Positions 41,001 to 48,112 of a stretch of DNA of 50,724 nucleotides are shown in pieces; positions within the stretch are counted from its first letter, which is position 1, and every line of letters begins with the position of its first letter. The notes under the pieces are model-generated. The model was not told the DNA's origin. It searched no databases and was given only the letters and a program-made list of their open reading frames with translations. The translations under genes were made by a program, and so were the position numbers. This stretch comes from JBAZHE01 sp041652555 (GTDB lineage Bacteria > Patescibacteriota > Patescibacteriia > Patescibacteriales > WJLG01). Location of the stretch: positions 1-50,724 of the forward strand of contig JBAZHE010000007.1 of the NCBI GenBank assembly GCA_041652555.1, written 5' to 3'.

Positions 41001-41678
41001 ATGAATAACGATAAAATCAAAGCTTTGATATTTGACATGGATGGAGTTATTGTTGACTCTGAACCAATTCATCGTAAAGCCGAAATTCAAACCTGTATAA
41101 AGTTTGGAATGAAAGTTCCTCAAAAAGAATGGGAAAATTTTCGTGGCAAGAGACTTGAAGATATTTTTTCTTATGTTTGTAAAAAGTATGGAACCGGAAA
41201 AGAATCAATTGAAAAAATGATTCAATTTAAAATTGATTTATATCTTTCTTGTGCCTTAAGCGACATGAATCTTGTTCCAGGTGTTTATGAATTTTTGTTA
41301 GATTTAAAAAGAAATACAAACTATAGTTTAGCCATAACTACTTCTGGACGAAAAATTCAGCAAGATAAAATTTTAAACAAATTCAATCTAAAGCATTTTT
41401 TTGAGATAATGGTTACAGCGGAAGACGTTGAACATGGCAAGCCTCACCCCGAACCATACTTGATTACAGTGAAAAAACTTAAAGAAGATTCAGAAAACTG
41501 CTTGGTAATAGAGGATTCGGATAATGGTATCCTTTCAGCCAAAAGAGCTGGGTGTATCGCTTGCGGAATCACGACTACTTTTAATGAGAAAACACTTAAA
41601 TTGGCCGGGGCGGATGTAATTATAGAAAACTTTATTGAATTAAAGAATTCAAGCTATTTTAAACAAACATTGTTTTGA
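41001..41678 (+). CDS. HAD-superfamily phosphatase / beta-phosphoglucomutase-like
   Basis: 225 residues. I-F-D12-M-D14-G-V-I-V-D-S is motif I with the helical cap of the beta-PGM subfamily after it; motif II T-T-S-G, motif III Lys in H-G-K-P-H-P-E and motif IV I-E-D-S-D-N-G are all present. It acts on sugar phosphates or similar small phosphoesters; substrate open. Stands alone behind repeat B. Confidence 0.87.
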   Translation: MNNDKIKALIFDMDGVIVDSEPIHRKAEIQTCIKFGMKVPQKEWENFRGKRLEDIFSYVCKKYGTGKESIEKMIQFKIDLYLSCALSDMNLVPGVYEFLLDLKRNTNYSLAITTSGRKIQQDKILNKFNLKHFFEIMVTAEDVEHGKPHPEPYLITVKKLKEDSENCLVIEDSDNGILSAKRAGCIACGITTTFNEKTLKLAGADVIIENFIELKNSSYFKQTLF

Positions 41679-41695
41679 ACATTGTTTTAAAGAAC

Positions 41696-41724
41696 TTGAC
41701 AAAATAAGTTAAAAGAAGTATGTT
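41696..41724 (+). promoter_or_regulatory. Promoter of the methyltransferase gene
   Basis: TTGACA at 41696-41701, 17-base spacer, TATGTT at 41719-41724. AGAGGAGA lies just before ATG 41776. Confidence 0.65.
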
Positions 41725-41775
41725 CTTTTGAAGTGCACTTTGAAATTATTCACTTAACAAAAAAGAGGAGACGTT

Positions 41776-42705
41776 ATGAATAGCTCTGATTGGTTGTTGA
41801 AATATTTGACCTGCCCGCTTTTAACTAACGTCTGCTCAGATAAACTTGAGTTTGACGCTGGGCTATTGCGGTGTGGATGCGGGGCTCTTTATGGCTATTT
41901 CTCCGACGTACCCTATCTTCGACCGATTGACAATCGGCAATTACCACAAAAGGAAATCGACGGAAAATATCAGGAAGAGATGTTTGTGAACATGTTTGCT
42001 TTAAGGCAGTATGGATTGCTTCTGAGAAAAATAAAGGAGCTTGATGGTTATCGCCAGATTTTTGACATACAGGGCGGGGCAGAAAATTTCTATCAAACTC
42101 TTTTGGCTGCTATTCATTCGTATCTCGGCCAAGCTGAGGTGATAGTTGATATCGGTTGCGGAACTGGCCGACTTACTGGAGAAATGGCTAAAGCTTCTCG
42201 ATCGACAAAAGTTATTGGCATTGATTATTCGTCCGCTATGGTCTCAAAGGCGGAGCAAATAATTCTGTCATCAGTCGATTCAGAAATAATTTTTCCAATC
42301 AGAATGTCAAAAATTATTTCAATTAATGTTTCGACTTTCGGGTGGGGGCTCGATAATTGCGCTTTTATAGTCGGTGACGGTCAATATGTTCCGATAAAAA
42401 AAGCTACTGTTGACATTGCTACATGTATTAATGTTTTTCATCGCCTCGCAGATCCAAAGTCGCTTCTTTCTTCGGTGAAAAGAATTCTAAAGTCGAATGG
42501 AATATTGTTGGTCAGTAATTCCTATGACTGGAAAGAAGAATTCACACCTCGCGACAAATGGTTCGATCAGTTTGATTCTCTGCTGGATTTTTCCGAATGG
42601 CAGAAGTTAGCAGAGATTGACGGCATTATCTATGTAACACCAACGTATAATCGGAAATTCGATCTTGCAGTCAATCAAATTGGAATATACCGGAAGATTC
42701 TTTAG
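41776..42705 (+). CDS. Class I SAM-dependent methyltransferase with N-terminal Trm112-like zinc region
   Basis: 309 residues. The N-terminus has C13-P-L-L ... C20 ... L-R-C33-G-C35-G-A-L-Y, a Trm112-like metal site found in front of some methyltransferases. AdoMet motif I is V-D-I-G-C-G-T-G-R-L (about 124-133), then V-I-G-I-D-Y-S and a post-I acidic residue; a motif IV-like D-I-A-T-C-I-N-V-F-H-R-L follows. Similar proteins modify natural products or small metabolites. Its strong promoter and ribosome binding site resemble those of the secreted-pair genes. Confidence 0.82.
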   Translation: MNSSDWLLKYLTCPLLTNVCSDKLEFDAGLLRCGCGALYGYFSDVPYLRPIDNRQLPQKEIDGKYQEEMFVNMFALRQYGLLLRKIKELDGYRQIFDIQGGAENFYQTLLAAIHSYLGQAEVIVDIGCGTGRLTGEMAKASRSTKVIGIDYSSAMVSKAEQIILSSVDSEIIFPIRMSKIISINVSTFGWGLDNCAFIVGDGQYVPIKKATVDIATCINVFHRLADPKSLLSSVKRILKSNGILLVSNSYDWKEEFTPRDKWFDQFDSLLDFSEWQKLAEIDGIIYVTPTYNRKFDLAVNQIGIYRKIL

Positions 42706-42718
42706 CAGTTTAAAACGA

Positions 42719-42753
42719 AGAGCAACTCTTAATTCTGGGAGTTGCTCTTTTTT
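42719..42753. terminator. Terminator between convergent methyltransferase and Nudix genes
   Basis: AGAGCAACTC pairs with GAGTTGCTCT and is followed by T on the right. It overlaps the Nudix 3' end. Confidence 0.75.
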
Positions 42754-43295
42754 ATATCTATCAAGCATTGTTTGATTTTTTTTTGATTTTCCAGGCTACA
42801 ACTATTACACCATTTATCAGGCTGAGCTTCTTTTAATTTCCAATATTCTTTCATGTCAAACCATTTTACTTCAGCAATCTCTCCATCATTGAATTTCAGA
42901 TCTTCAGTATTACCTAAGAATAAATAAGCATAGCTTTCATAAAAATGTTTAGAGGTAGCGCGCGTGCCTTTTTCTATAAAGCATAGTTTCGAGTTATCTA
43001 TTTTAAGGCCAACTTCTTCATCTAACTCCGAATTCGCCGATTCTTTGAAAGTTTTACCAGCTTTGACGTGACCGCCGAAATAAGTTTGCCATTTTCCTGG
43101 ATTGCCACTTAGATTATCGGATCTTTTAGAACAAAGAAGCTGTGATTTTTCATTAACTAGCCAAACATTGACGACGCCGTGCCAATAAGGAATTGGTTTG
43201 GTGTGTATTTCTTGGCGAGTGTGAGACTCAATAATGTTGCCTTTCTCGTTAAAACATTCTAATATTTCTTCGTTTGGTTCGGGGTTTTGATACAT
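42729..43295 (-). CDS. Nudix hydrolase, IDI-like subgroup
   Basis: 188 residues. H-G-V-V-N-V-W-L-V-N and the Nudix box region G-H-V-K-A-G-K ... A-N-S-E-L-D-E-E-V-G-L. Compared with the consensus (G-x5-E-x7-R-E-x2-E-E-x-G), the first Glu is Lys and the Arg is Ser, while the metal-binding E-L-D-E-E is kept. It may therefore have low or altered activity. The N-terminus I-L-E-C-F-N-E-K-G-N and H-T-R-Q-E resemble isopentenyl-diphosphate isomerase-like Nudix proteins. Confidence 0.8.
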   Translation of the reverse strand: MYQNPEPNEEILECFNEKGNIIESHTRQEIHTKPIPYWHGVVNVWLVNEKSQLLCSKRSDNLSGNPGKWQTYFGGHVKAGKTFKESANSELDEEVGLKIDNSKLCFIEKGTRATSKHFYESYAYLFLGNTEDLKFNDGEIAEVKWFDMKEYWKLKEAQPDKWCNSCSLENQKKIKQCLIDIKKSNSQN

Positions 43296-43439
43296 ATGGA
43301 TTAAGTTAATCTTTTATAATTATATTATAGCATTTTTCACTTTTCTTTAATATTGACTAATATTTTTATTTATGTTATTTTGCTATGAACGGTAATGGTT
43401 TTTTTGTTTTAGAGTAATCACTTCAAAGGAGGGGTTAAA

Positions 43440-43892
43440 ATGTTTATTGAACTTGAGTGTTATTTAAGACAACTGCTGGCCGCGATACAAATCAATATTG
43501 TTAACGAGTTTGTCGCGATCGGTTGTCGGGTTGTGGTTGTTAGCACTTTGACAGAAGAAAAGATTGGAGCATTGTGGGTAAGAATCGTTTACAATTTGTC
43601 ACTTAAAGATCTAGTTAGAGGAATTTCTGATGTGCCCTTGACACGTGTCAAAGGTCAGATGTCAATTATCCGAGTAAAAAATTTTGTAGTCATTTGTCCA
43701 CAGGAAGATCAATTGTTCTCTCAAAAAAAAATCGAGAGATACGAACAAAAACAATCAATTTTTTCTTCAACTTTTGTAATCGGTTTTTCCTGTGTTTCAC
43801 TAGCGCATCCGGTCAAACAAAAAAGCAAGGTAAACGCTATAAGCAACTTTGACATAAGGAACAGCGTTGGTTGGCCTCTGTTTGCGTTTTGA
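43440..43892 (+). pseudogene. Gene of unknown family, 3' end lost by fusion to the Excalibur module
   Basis: A good ribosome binding site (AAAGGAGGGG) precedes ATG 43440. Residues 1 to about 97 look coding (I-G-C-R-V-V-V-V-S-T-L-T; V-R-G-I-S-D-V-P-L-T-R-V-K). From about 43738 the frame runs antisense through the truncated Excalibur gene and its leader, so the natural C-terminus is missing. No family recognised. Confidence 0.45.
43738..43855 (-). pseudogene. Excalibur lipoprotein, truncated (E3 copy)
   Basis: From ATG 43855 the lipoprotein signal (L-L-I-A-F-T-L-L-F-C-L-T-G-C) and the first part up to I-D-C-F-C-S-Y match the E1 copy. Homology stops at 43738, where another sequence begins, so the Cys-rich Excalibur domain is gone. 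Confidence 0.75.
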
Positions 43893-44050
43893 GCGCAAAA
43901 AAGGTCCCCCAACGTTGCTTTACAACACCCTTTCGAGTGCAGGCATAGACAGCAAAAAAGCAGGTCAGGAGACCGTTACTACTGTCTATGTCTTTAAAAC
44001 CATACCTTGCAGTCAACCCGCAAGGGTTAGGTTTCGTATATTGTAATTAA
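43856..44050 (-). ncRNA. Structured leader RNA (copy 3)
   Basis: Very close to copy 1, with compensatory changes in stems: ATAGACAG/CTGTCTAT replaces CTAAACAG/CTGTTTAG, and CACTCGAAAGGGTG replaces GCGCTCGAAAGGGCGC. The inner GGTC/GACC hairpin and the GGGGGACCTTTTTTGCGC motif are unchanged. The protein gene below it is broken, so the RNA survives without a working gene. Confidence 0.62.
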
Positions 44051-44079
44051 ATCTTAACGCGAAAAAATAAAAAAATCAA
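44051..44079 (-). promoter_or_regulatory. Conserved promoter of the leader RNA (copy 3)
   Basis: Minus strand TTGATT (44079-44074), 17-base spacer, TAAGAT (44056-44051). Confidence 0.65.
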
Positions 44080-44113
44080 CATCATGGAAATAAATAAAAA
44101 ATCTATTCAATAC

Positions 44114-44148
44114 AAAAAAGGACAAGGTAGTTATCCTTGTCCTTTTTG
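44114..44148. terminator. Bidirectional terminator after the 44156 lipoprotein gene
   Basis: AAAAAGGACAAGG pairs with CCTTGTCCTTTTT around a 7-base loop. Confidence 0.8.
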
Positions 44149-44155
44149 CGAATTT

Positions 44156-44806
44156 TTATTTAAAGCTTTCAATTATTTTTAATAGAGTATTTTTTATTTC
44201 TTGTTTTTGATTGTACTGGCCAGAAACTCCTATATTTATTTCAGTTCCCGGCTCGAGTAAGGTTGAGGCTGTAAGGTAAACAAGATTGCTGTTGTCTTTC
44301 CATATCCTAATAAAGAAGCTTTTGGTAGCTGTTAGTTTATCCTCTTCGCTAACCAAGGTAAGATCACTGCCAAAACCAAGTTTATGAAGGTCTTTTAACT
44401 CCTCAAAATTTTTAGAGGCAATGTTTGTTGTTAAATCTAAGCTTAAATCAGAAACGATAGCGGGGGTCGCATCTTCTGTTTTAACTGTTTTATCAACCTC
44501 CATTTTTAAATGCCAATAATTCTGTACAGTTGGCTTGCTGCCATCTTCATCGTCTCGAATTATTTTTAAATATTTTGGGTAATCAAAAGTAAATTCATAT
44601 TTTTTATTATTATAATTTTTCCACTCTTCTGTTGCAATGACCTCTGTTGGTTCTGTAGTTGTTGACTGATTATTTACCGTTGCCGTGCTTGTTGTTATCT
44701 GATTGTTAGGTGTTTTGTTTTCGGGAACATTTTGAAAACTATTATTAGTGCAAGCAGTTAAAAAAAGCGAAATTGAAAAGATTGCTATCATTTTATAAGC
44801 ATTCAT
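44156..44806 (-). CDS. Lipoprotein of unknown function
   Basis: 216 residues. Lipobox I-S-L-F-L-T-A-C near residue 19, a Thr/Asn/Pro-rich linker, then a domain starting N-N-K-K-Y-E-F-T-F-D-Y-P-K-Y, a pattern common in small lipoproteins of Patescibacteria with a PsbP-like fold. Surface location expected; no enzymatic motif. Inserted between the leader RNA and the M23 peptidase, where E1 and E2 have nothing or the secreted pair. Confidence 0.7.
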   Translation of the reverse strand: MNAYKMIAIFSISLFLTACTNNSFQNVPENKTPNNQITTSTATVNNQSTTTEPTEVIATEEWKNYNNKKYEFTFDYPKYLKIIRDDEDGSKPTVQNYWHLKMEVDKTVKTEDATPAIVSDLSLDLTTNIASKNFEELKDLHKLGFGSDLTLVSEEDKLTATKSFFIRIWKDNSNLVYLTASTLLEPGTEINIGVSGQYNQKQEIKNTLLKIIESFK

Positions 44807-44854
44807 ATTTTTAGATTATAATTAATTAAAAATAAACGTTGGTAAATTGATAAT

Positions 44855-44889
44855 AAGGAGAAATGCTTTTTTACAAAGCATTTCTCCTT
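44855..44889 (-). terminator. Terminator-like hairpin after the M23 peptidase gene
   Basis: AAGGAGAAATGCTT pairs with AAGCATTTCTCCTT around a 7-base loop. The T run is weak on the minus strand. Confidence 0.55.
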
Positions 44890-44903
44890 ACATTTTTTGT
44901 TGA

Positions 44904-45572
44904 TTATTGACCAGAGGCTGCCCAATAGCCGCAAGTACCGTTATAGCTGTCTATGCCTCCAGCAAAACTTGGCGGAAAACTTTCTCCGGAGATTCCACCG
45001 TATCCAGGATAGGTCCCTCTTTTTACTTCAAAATGAATATGGGGTCCAGTTGAAGCTCCAGTGGTGCCGACATAACCGAGAATCTGACCTCTTTCTACCC
45101 ACCAACCGGCTGTAACTGACACGCTATTCATATGAGCAACTCGATAAATATACTTATTGTTTTGATATGGGGATGATTGGCCAGTAGGCCCCGCTTCAAT
45201 TATCACCTGATTACCAAAACCATTATTTGATCCGCTAGCCCATCCAGCGAATTTAACCCATCCGGCTGCACAGGCTTTTACAGGGCTACCCGATGAAGCG
45301 CCACCACTGGCAAAATCAACAGCATTAACCATGCTACCGACATGTGTTGGCGGTTTTCCAGGGACAGTCCAGCAATCTCCATTATATCCTTGAGTTACAT
45401 ATGCGTTGCCTACATATGGCAAGTGCCAGTTCCATGGGAAAGAATTATAAACGTTAGTTGTGGCCACCGTTTTGTTTTGATCTGGGCCGACGAGAGAAGA
45501 CTCTTGGCTACAGCTAAACAATAATGAGGCTAAAATTATGGCGGGACACGCCAATGCTAATTTCTTAAACAT
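44904..45572 (-). CDS. Secreted M23 (LytM-type) metallopeptidase lipoprotein
   Basis: 222 residues with a lipobox (A-S-L-L-F-S-C21). The zinc site of M23 peptidases is visible: H77-V-G-S-M-V-N-A-V-D86, H147 in V-A-H-M-N, and H178-I-H180-F-E. It probably cuts peptide bridges of a cell wall, its own or a host/competitor's. AAGGAG before ATG 45572. Its leader carries the M-N-T-S mini-ORF, as for the E2 secreted pair, which suggests shared control. Confidence 0.87.
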   Translation of the reverse strand: MFKKLALACPAIILASLLFSCSQESSLVGPDQNKTVATTNVYNSFPWNWHLPYVGNAYVTQGYNGDCWTVPGKPPTHVGSMVNAVDFASGGASSGSPVKACAAGWVKFAGWASGSNNGFGNQVIIEAGPTGQSSPYQNNKYIYRVAHMNSVSVTAGWWVERGQILGYVGTTGASTGPHIHFEVKRGTYPGYGGISGESFPPSFAGGIDSYNGTCGYWAASGQ

Positions 45573-45645
45573 TTAGATCTCCTTGGCAAAAGTGAGTTTT
45601 GTTAATGGAATAGTTGATTGAAAAAGAACAAAAAAATAATGCGGT

Positions 45646-45660
45646 TAACTTGTATTCATA
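45646..45660 (-). CDS. Leader mini-ORF M-N-T-S upstream of the M23 gene
   Basis: AAGGAGGGGT then ATG AAT ACA AGT TAA, followed by ATTTTTTTGTTCTTT. Same architecture as 24650-24667. Confidence 0.4.
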
Positions 45661-45692
45661 CCCCTCCTTGTTTAATAAATTTTAACAGTTCA

Positions 45693-45721
45693 ATCATATC
45701 GTGAAAATATGTTTTTGACAA
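45693..45721 (-). promoter_or_regulatory. Promoter of the M23 peptidase gene
   Basis: Minus strand TTGTCA (45721-45716), 17-base spacer, TATGAT (45698-45693). Confidence 0.6.
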
Positions 45722-45771
45722 GGAAAGAAAAACGAATTGAAAAAATTCAAATCATACCAACTAACTACTTT

Positions 45772-46362
45772 CTCTGCCGCACTCGGCCACCACGGATTAC
45801 CGGCGCGCCCTCGCTGGCGGCAGCAGCGTCGCGATGAATAGTAAGGAACACGCGAAAGGAAACGCAACTTCGCTCGTCCTTTCCGCTCGTCGCTTCAAGG
45901 CCGAACGAGATTGCTGTGAATTCTAAAAACAAAGTCCTTGCCACCAAGTAATAAGGAAAGTCGCGCGCTCCGCAAATAATAATTTTGAATAACCCGGAAA
46001 ATACCGGGACATCCAAAATTATTATTTCCTCCGCGCGCTCCCATACAAATTTAAAAGCCAATAAGGTTGTCATTCCGTTCCGGCTCCGGGTCGGCCTGGC
46101 GACCAGCACCATATAAAACAACAATGGATTGTGCTCGTCACGAGCCCGCCCCTCCGCCTCCACTACATTCCAATTATCCAAACAAAACAGGTGTGCCGAC
46201 GGAAGCCCCGCCAAAGACCGCTAAACATCCAGTCGGCACGAGCAAACTCTCGCCTAGTTTATCGGCCTCCTTTTTTGCGGATTACCGAAAAACCGGCTGA
46301 TAAACGCAAGCTTCAAATTAAGGAAGCCTTGGTTGCTCCGCGCAATCTGCCAAGCTAAAGGT
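45772..46362. repeat. GC-rich hairpin region, copy c (truncated)
   Basis: Homologous to the first ~0.55 kb of copy b (about 90% visible identity). Homology stops at CCAAGCT (46353-46359), just before the 24-base inverted repeat, so the initiator-proximal half is lost. No initiator gene follows. A minus-strand frame (45765-46214) runs through it and is judged non-coding. From 46363 to 46516 I see only AT-rich DNA with a possible TATAAT at about 46390. Confidence 0.7.
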
Positions 46363-46516
46363 TATGCGCCTAAGTTCAATAAGTAAGTGCAACACTTTGA
46401 TATAATCAAGACCCATTATTTTCAACTAAGTTTCATGTCATTTGGCTAAGCGGAGTTCAGAAGAGCTTCGGCAAGGAAAATAAAGCTGAAAAATGGGCAA
46501 AGAAAGGAGTAATAAT

Positions 46517-46630
46517 ATGCCATTTAATTTTGAAGAAATGGAAGTGGCCAGTTTTTCATCAGCTGGTAATTGTGATGGAAGTGGCAGTGAAGGTTCTGGC
46601 TGTGAATGCGAAAGCGGAAGCAATGATTAA
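46517..46630 (+). CDS. 37-residue Cys/Gly/Ser-rich peptide, candidate RiPP precursor
   Basis: AAAGGAG stands 9 bases before ATG 46517; stop TAA at 46628. The product has an acidic leader-like start (M-P-F-N-F-E-E-M-E-V-A-S-F) and a tail with three Cys at 19, 29 and 31 among Gly, Ser, Glu and Asp (G-S-G-C-E-C-E-S-G). It lacks a signal peptide. The gene for an HExxH peptidase follows after 28 bases, separated by a 14-bp hairpin. The radical SAM enzymes 13 kb away could act on it. Confidence 0.6.
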   Translation: MPFNFEEMEVASFSSAGNCDGSGSEGSGCECESGSND

Positions 46631-46650
46631 TCGTTGATAGTCCGCGTTAA

Positions 46651-46683
46651 TAGCTTTCATGGATTGTATATCCATGAAAGCTA
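46651..46683 (+). promoter_or_regulatory. 14-bp perfect hairpin between peptide and peptidase genes
   Basis: TAGCTTTCATGGAT (46651-46664) pairs with ATCCATGAAAGCTA (46670-46683), loop TGTAT. It holds the first possible start codons of the next gene in both arms, so it could reduce translation or read-through. No strong T run. Confidence 0.65.
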
Positions 46684-47336
46684 CTTTTAAAATAAACCCC
46701 AATTATATGATAAAGTATTTGTCGCTTAAATCAAAAAAAGCTAATAAAAAAATGGAAAAAATTCTTGAAGAAATTATTCAAGAATTAAAATCCTTTTTTA
46801 ATTTTAAGGCCGAACCGCCGTTATTGTTTCTTATCGACAATAGAAAAGACATGAACTTGATTTGGGGCAAGAAAACAGAAGATTGGTTTGTGGGAGCATT
46901 TAAGCACGGGAATATTTACATTTTAAATCCTGAAATTTTCGAAAAAGAATCTAGTCATAGAAGAGAAGAATTTGCGCAAATATTAAAACATGAATATTGT
47001 CATGTATATTATACGCAATTAACAAATGGACATTGTCCATCATGGCTTAATGAGGGGTTGGCTTGCTTTCTTTCCGGCAAGAAATTGATATTAAAAGATG
47101 GTTATAAGGATAAGCTTTTAAATATTTTTTCTTATTTTAAAAATTTAAATGCCGATGTATATATGATTGGTCAATATTGGGTTCAGTTTCTGTTAAAAAA
47201 ATTTGGTAAGAAAAAATTTATTAGTTTAATAAAGGCGATGAGATTGATTTCAAATGAACAACAATTTAACGATAAATTTTATGAAATATATAACTTTAAA
47301 TTTGATCATTCTTCTTTCTCTAAGTTTATAGAATAG
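46659..47336 (+). CDS. Gluzincin-type HExxH metallopeptidase-like protein
   Basis: 225 residues from ATG 46659; ATG 46674 and ATG 46707 are other possible starts. H111-E-Y-C-H115 with N-E132-G-L-A downstream is the gluzincin zinc site (peptidase MA type). No signal peptide, so it is probably cytoplasmic; W-N-x-G-A-F-K-H-G-N-I-Y precedes the site. Its position after the Cys-containing peptide suggests leader removal or peptide processing, which is inference. Confidence 0.75.
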   Translation: MDCISMKATFKINPNYMIKYLSLKSKKANKKMEKILEEIIQELKSFFNFKAEPPLLFLIDNRKDMNLIWGKKTEDWFVGAFKHGNIYILNPEIFEKESSHRREEFAQILKHEYCHVYYTQLTNGHCPSWLNEGLACFLSGKKLILKDGYKDKLLNIFSYFKNLNADVYMIGQYWVQFLLKKFGKKKFISLIKAMRLISNEQQFNDKFYEIYNFKFDHSSFSKFIE

Positions 47337-47352
47337 AATTTTTTCTAATGAT

Positions 47353-47397
47353 CAAGTAGTGCTTATTTCCTAATTTTTGGGAGGTAGGCGTTTTTTG
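47353..47397. terminator. Terminator related to the one at 33374-33416
   Basis: GTGCTTATTTCC ... GGGAGGTAGGCGTTTTTT. Nearly the same sequence as the rSAM2/MFS terminator, 14 kb away. Confidence 0.55.
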
Positions 47398-47427
47398 TTT
47401 TATGGAATTTATTGTATTATTAAATAT

Positions 47428-47886
47428 ATGAATATAAAACTTAGAGAATATAAAGAAAACGACAAAGGCGCGGTGCAGAATATTTTTGCTATATACTGGA
47501 CTGATAAGGAATTTTTAAATGAACTCACAAAAAATATAGACGAGCGCAAAATGTTTTTTTATGTTGCAGAAAAAGATGGTGAAGTAATTGGTATTGCAGG
47601 ATTTGGAAAAGCACCAGAATATCTTAGCGCTCACGCGGAAACAAAAAATCCGGCAGAATTATATATAGTCGCTTCTAAATTAAAAAACGAAGGTATTGGA
47701 AGTAAGCTTGTGCAAAAAGTAATTGAAGAAGCAAAAAATTTATCTTTTACAGAAATTGAATGCTACAGCCCTGAAACTCACAAAAGTTCATGGAAATTCT
47801 ATGATAAACTTGGATTTAAACAAGGCGGAATTATTAAAGACCCGGATGATGGATATCCCGGAATGCTTTGGATGAAAATTATTTGA
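47428..47886 (+). CDS. GNAT-family N-acetyltransferase
   Basis: 152 residues from ATG 47428 (frame open further upstream to 47377 but through the terminator region). The acetyl-CoA loop is L-K-N-E-G-I-G-S-K-L-V with preceding A-E-L-Y-I-V-A, then the C-terminal S-W-K-F-Y-D-K-L-G-F, all canonical GNAT. Substrate unknown. Last complete gene of E3. Confidence 0.87.
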   Translation: MNIKLREYKENDKGAVQNIFAIYWTDKEFLNELTKNIDERKMFFYVAEKDGEVIGIAGFGKAPEYLSAHAETKNPAELYIVASKLKNEGIGSKLVQKVIEEAKNLSFTEIECYSPETHKSSWKFYDKLGFKQGGIIKDPDDGYPGMLWMKII

Positions 47887-47934
47887 TTGTAATATTACAG
47901 AATCCTAGAAGTGGAAGAATAGCTTTTCGCTTAT

Positions 47935-48025
47935 TTATTTGGCAAAAACATCTTCTAGAAATTTTAAATTATTATAGACTTCAACCCAATCAAGAGTTCT
48001 AAAGTTGTCAAGCAACCCCCCCGCA
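47935..48025 (-). pseudogene. Recombinase-tail remnant and right attachment site of the island
   Basis: Minus strand encodes L-L-D-N-F-R-T-L-D-W-V-E-V-Y-N-N-L-K-F-L-E-D-V-F, homologous to the tail at 15691-15797. The core reads AACCCCCCCGCA, with two C more than at 15788 so the frame is shifted. GCA (48023-48025) is followed by the chromosomal promoter of pyruvate kinase. Confidence 0.75.
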
Positions 48026-48026
48026 G

Positions 48027-48055
48027 TTGACAGTATTTAAAAAATGGTTTATAAT
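48027..48055 (+). promoter_or_regulatory. Consensus promoter of pyruvate kinase
   Basis: TTGACA (48027-48032), 17-base spacer, TATAAT (48050-48055). It starts one base after the attachment core, so insertion spared it. Confidence 0.85.
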
Positions 48056-48112
48056 TAAAACATCTTAAAAATGCGGCTTTTCGGCCGTATTTATATTTTA
48101 ACAAAAAATACT

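Larger units (their letters stand above)
28671..48025. mobile_element. Integrative element E3 (outermost, left end lost)
   Basis: It has a secreted pair, an Excalibur remnant with leader RNA (43738-44079), a truncated GC-rich region (45772-46362) and a right end (47935-48025) homologous to E1, but no recombinase and no initiator. The extra cargo is the radical SAM locus, the repeat-flanked operon and several enzymes. It may itself be composite. The chromosome resumes at the pyruvate kinase promoter. Confidence 0.55.

Noticed and set aside
44904..45524. Plus-strand frames within the M23 peptidase gene and the many frames opposite other genes
   Set aside because: Antisense shadows of well-supported genes.
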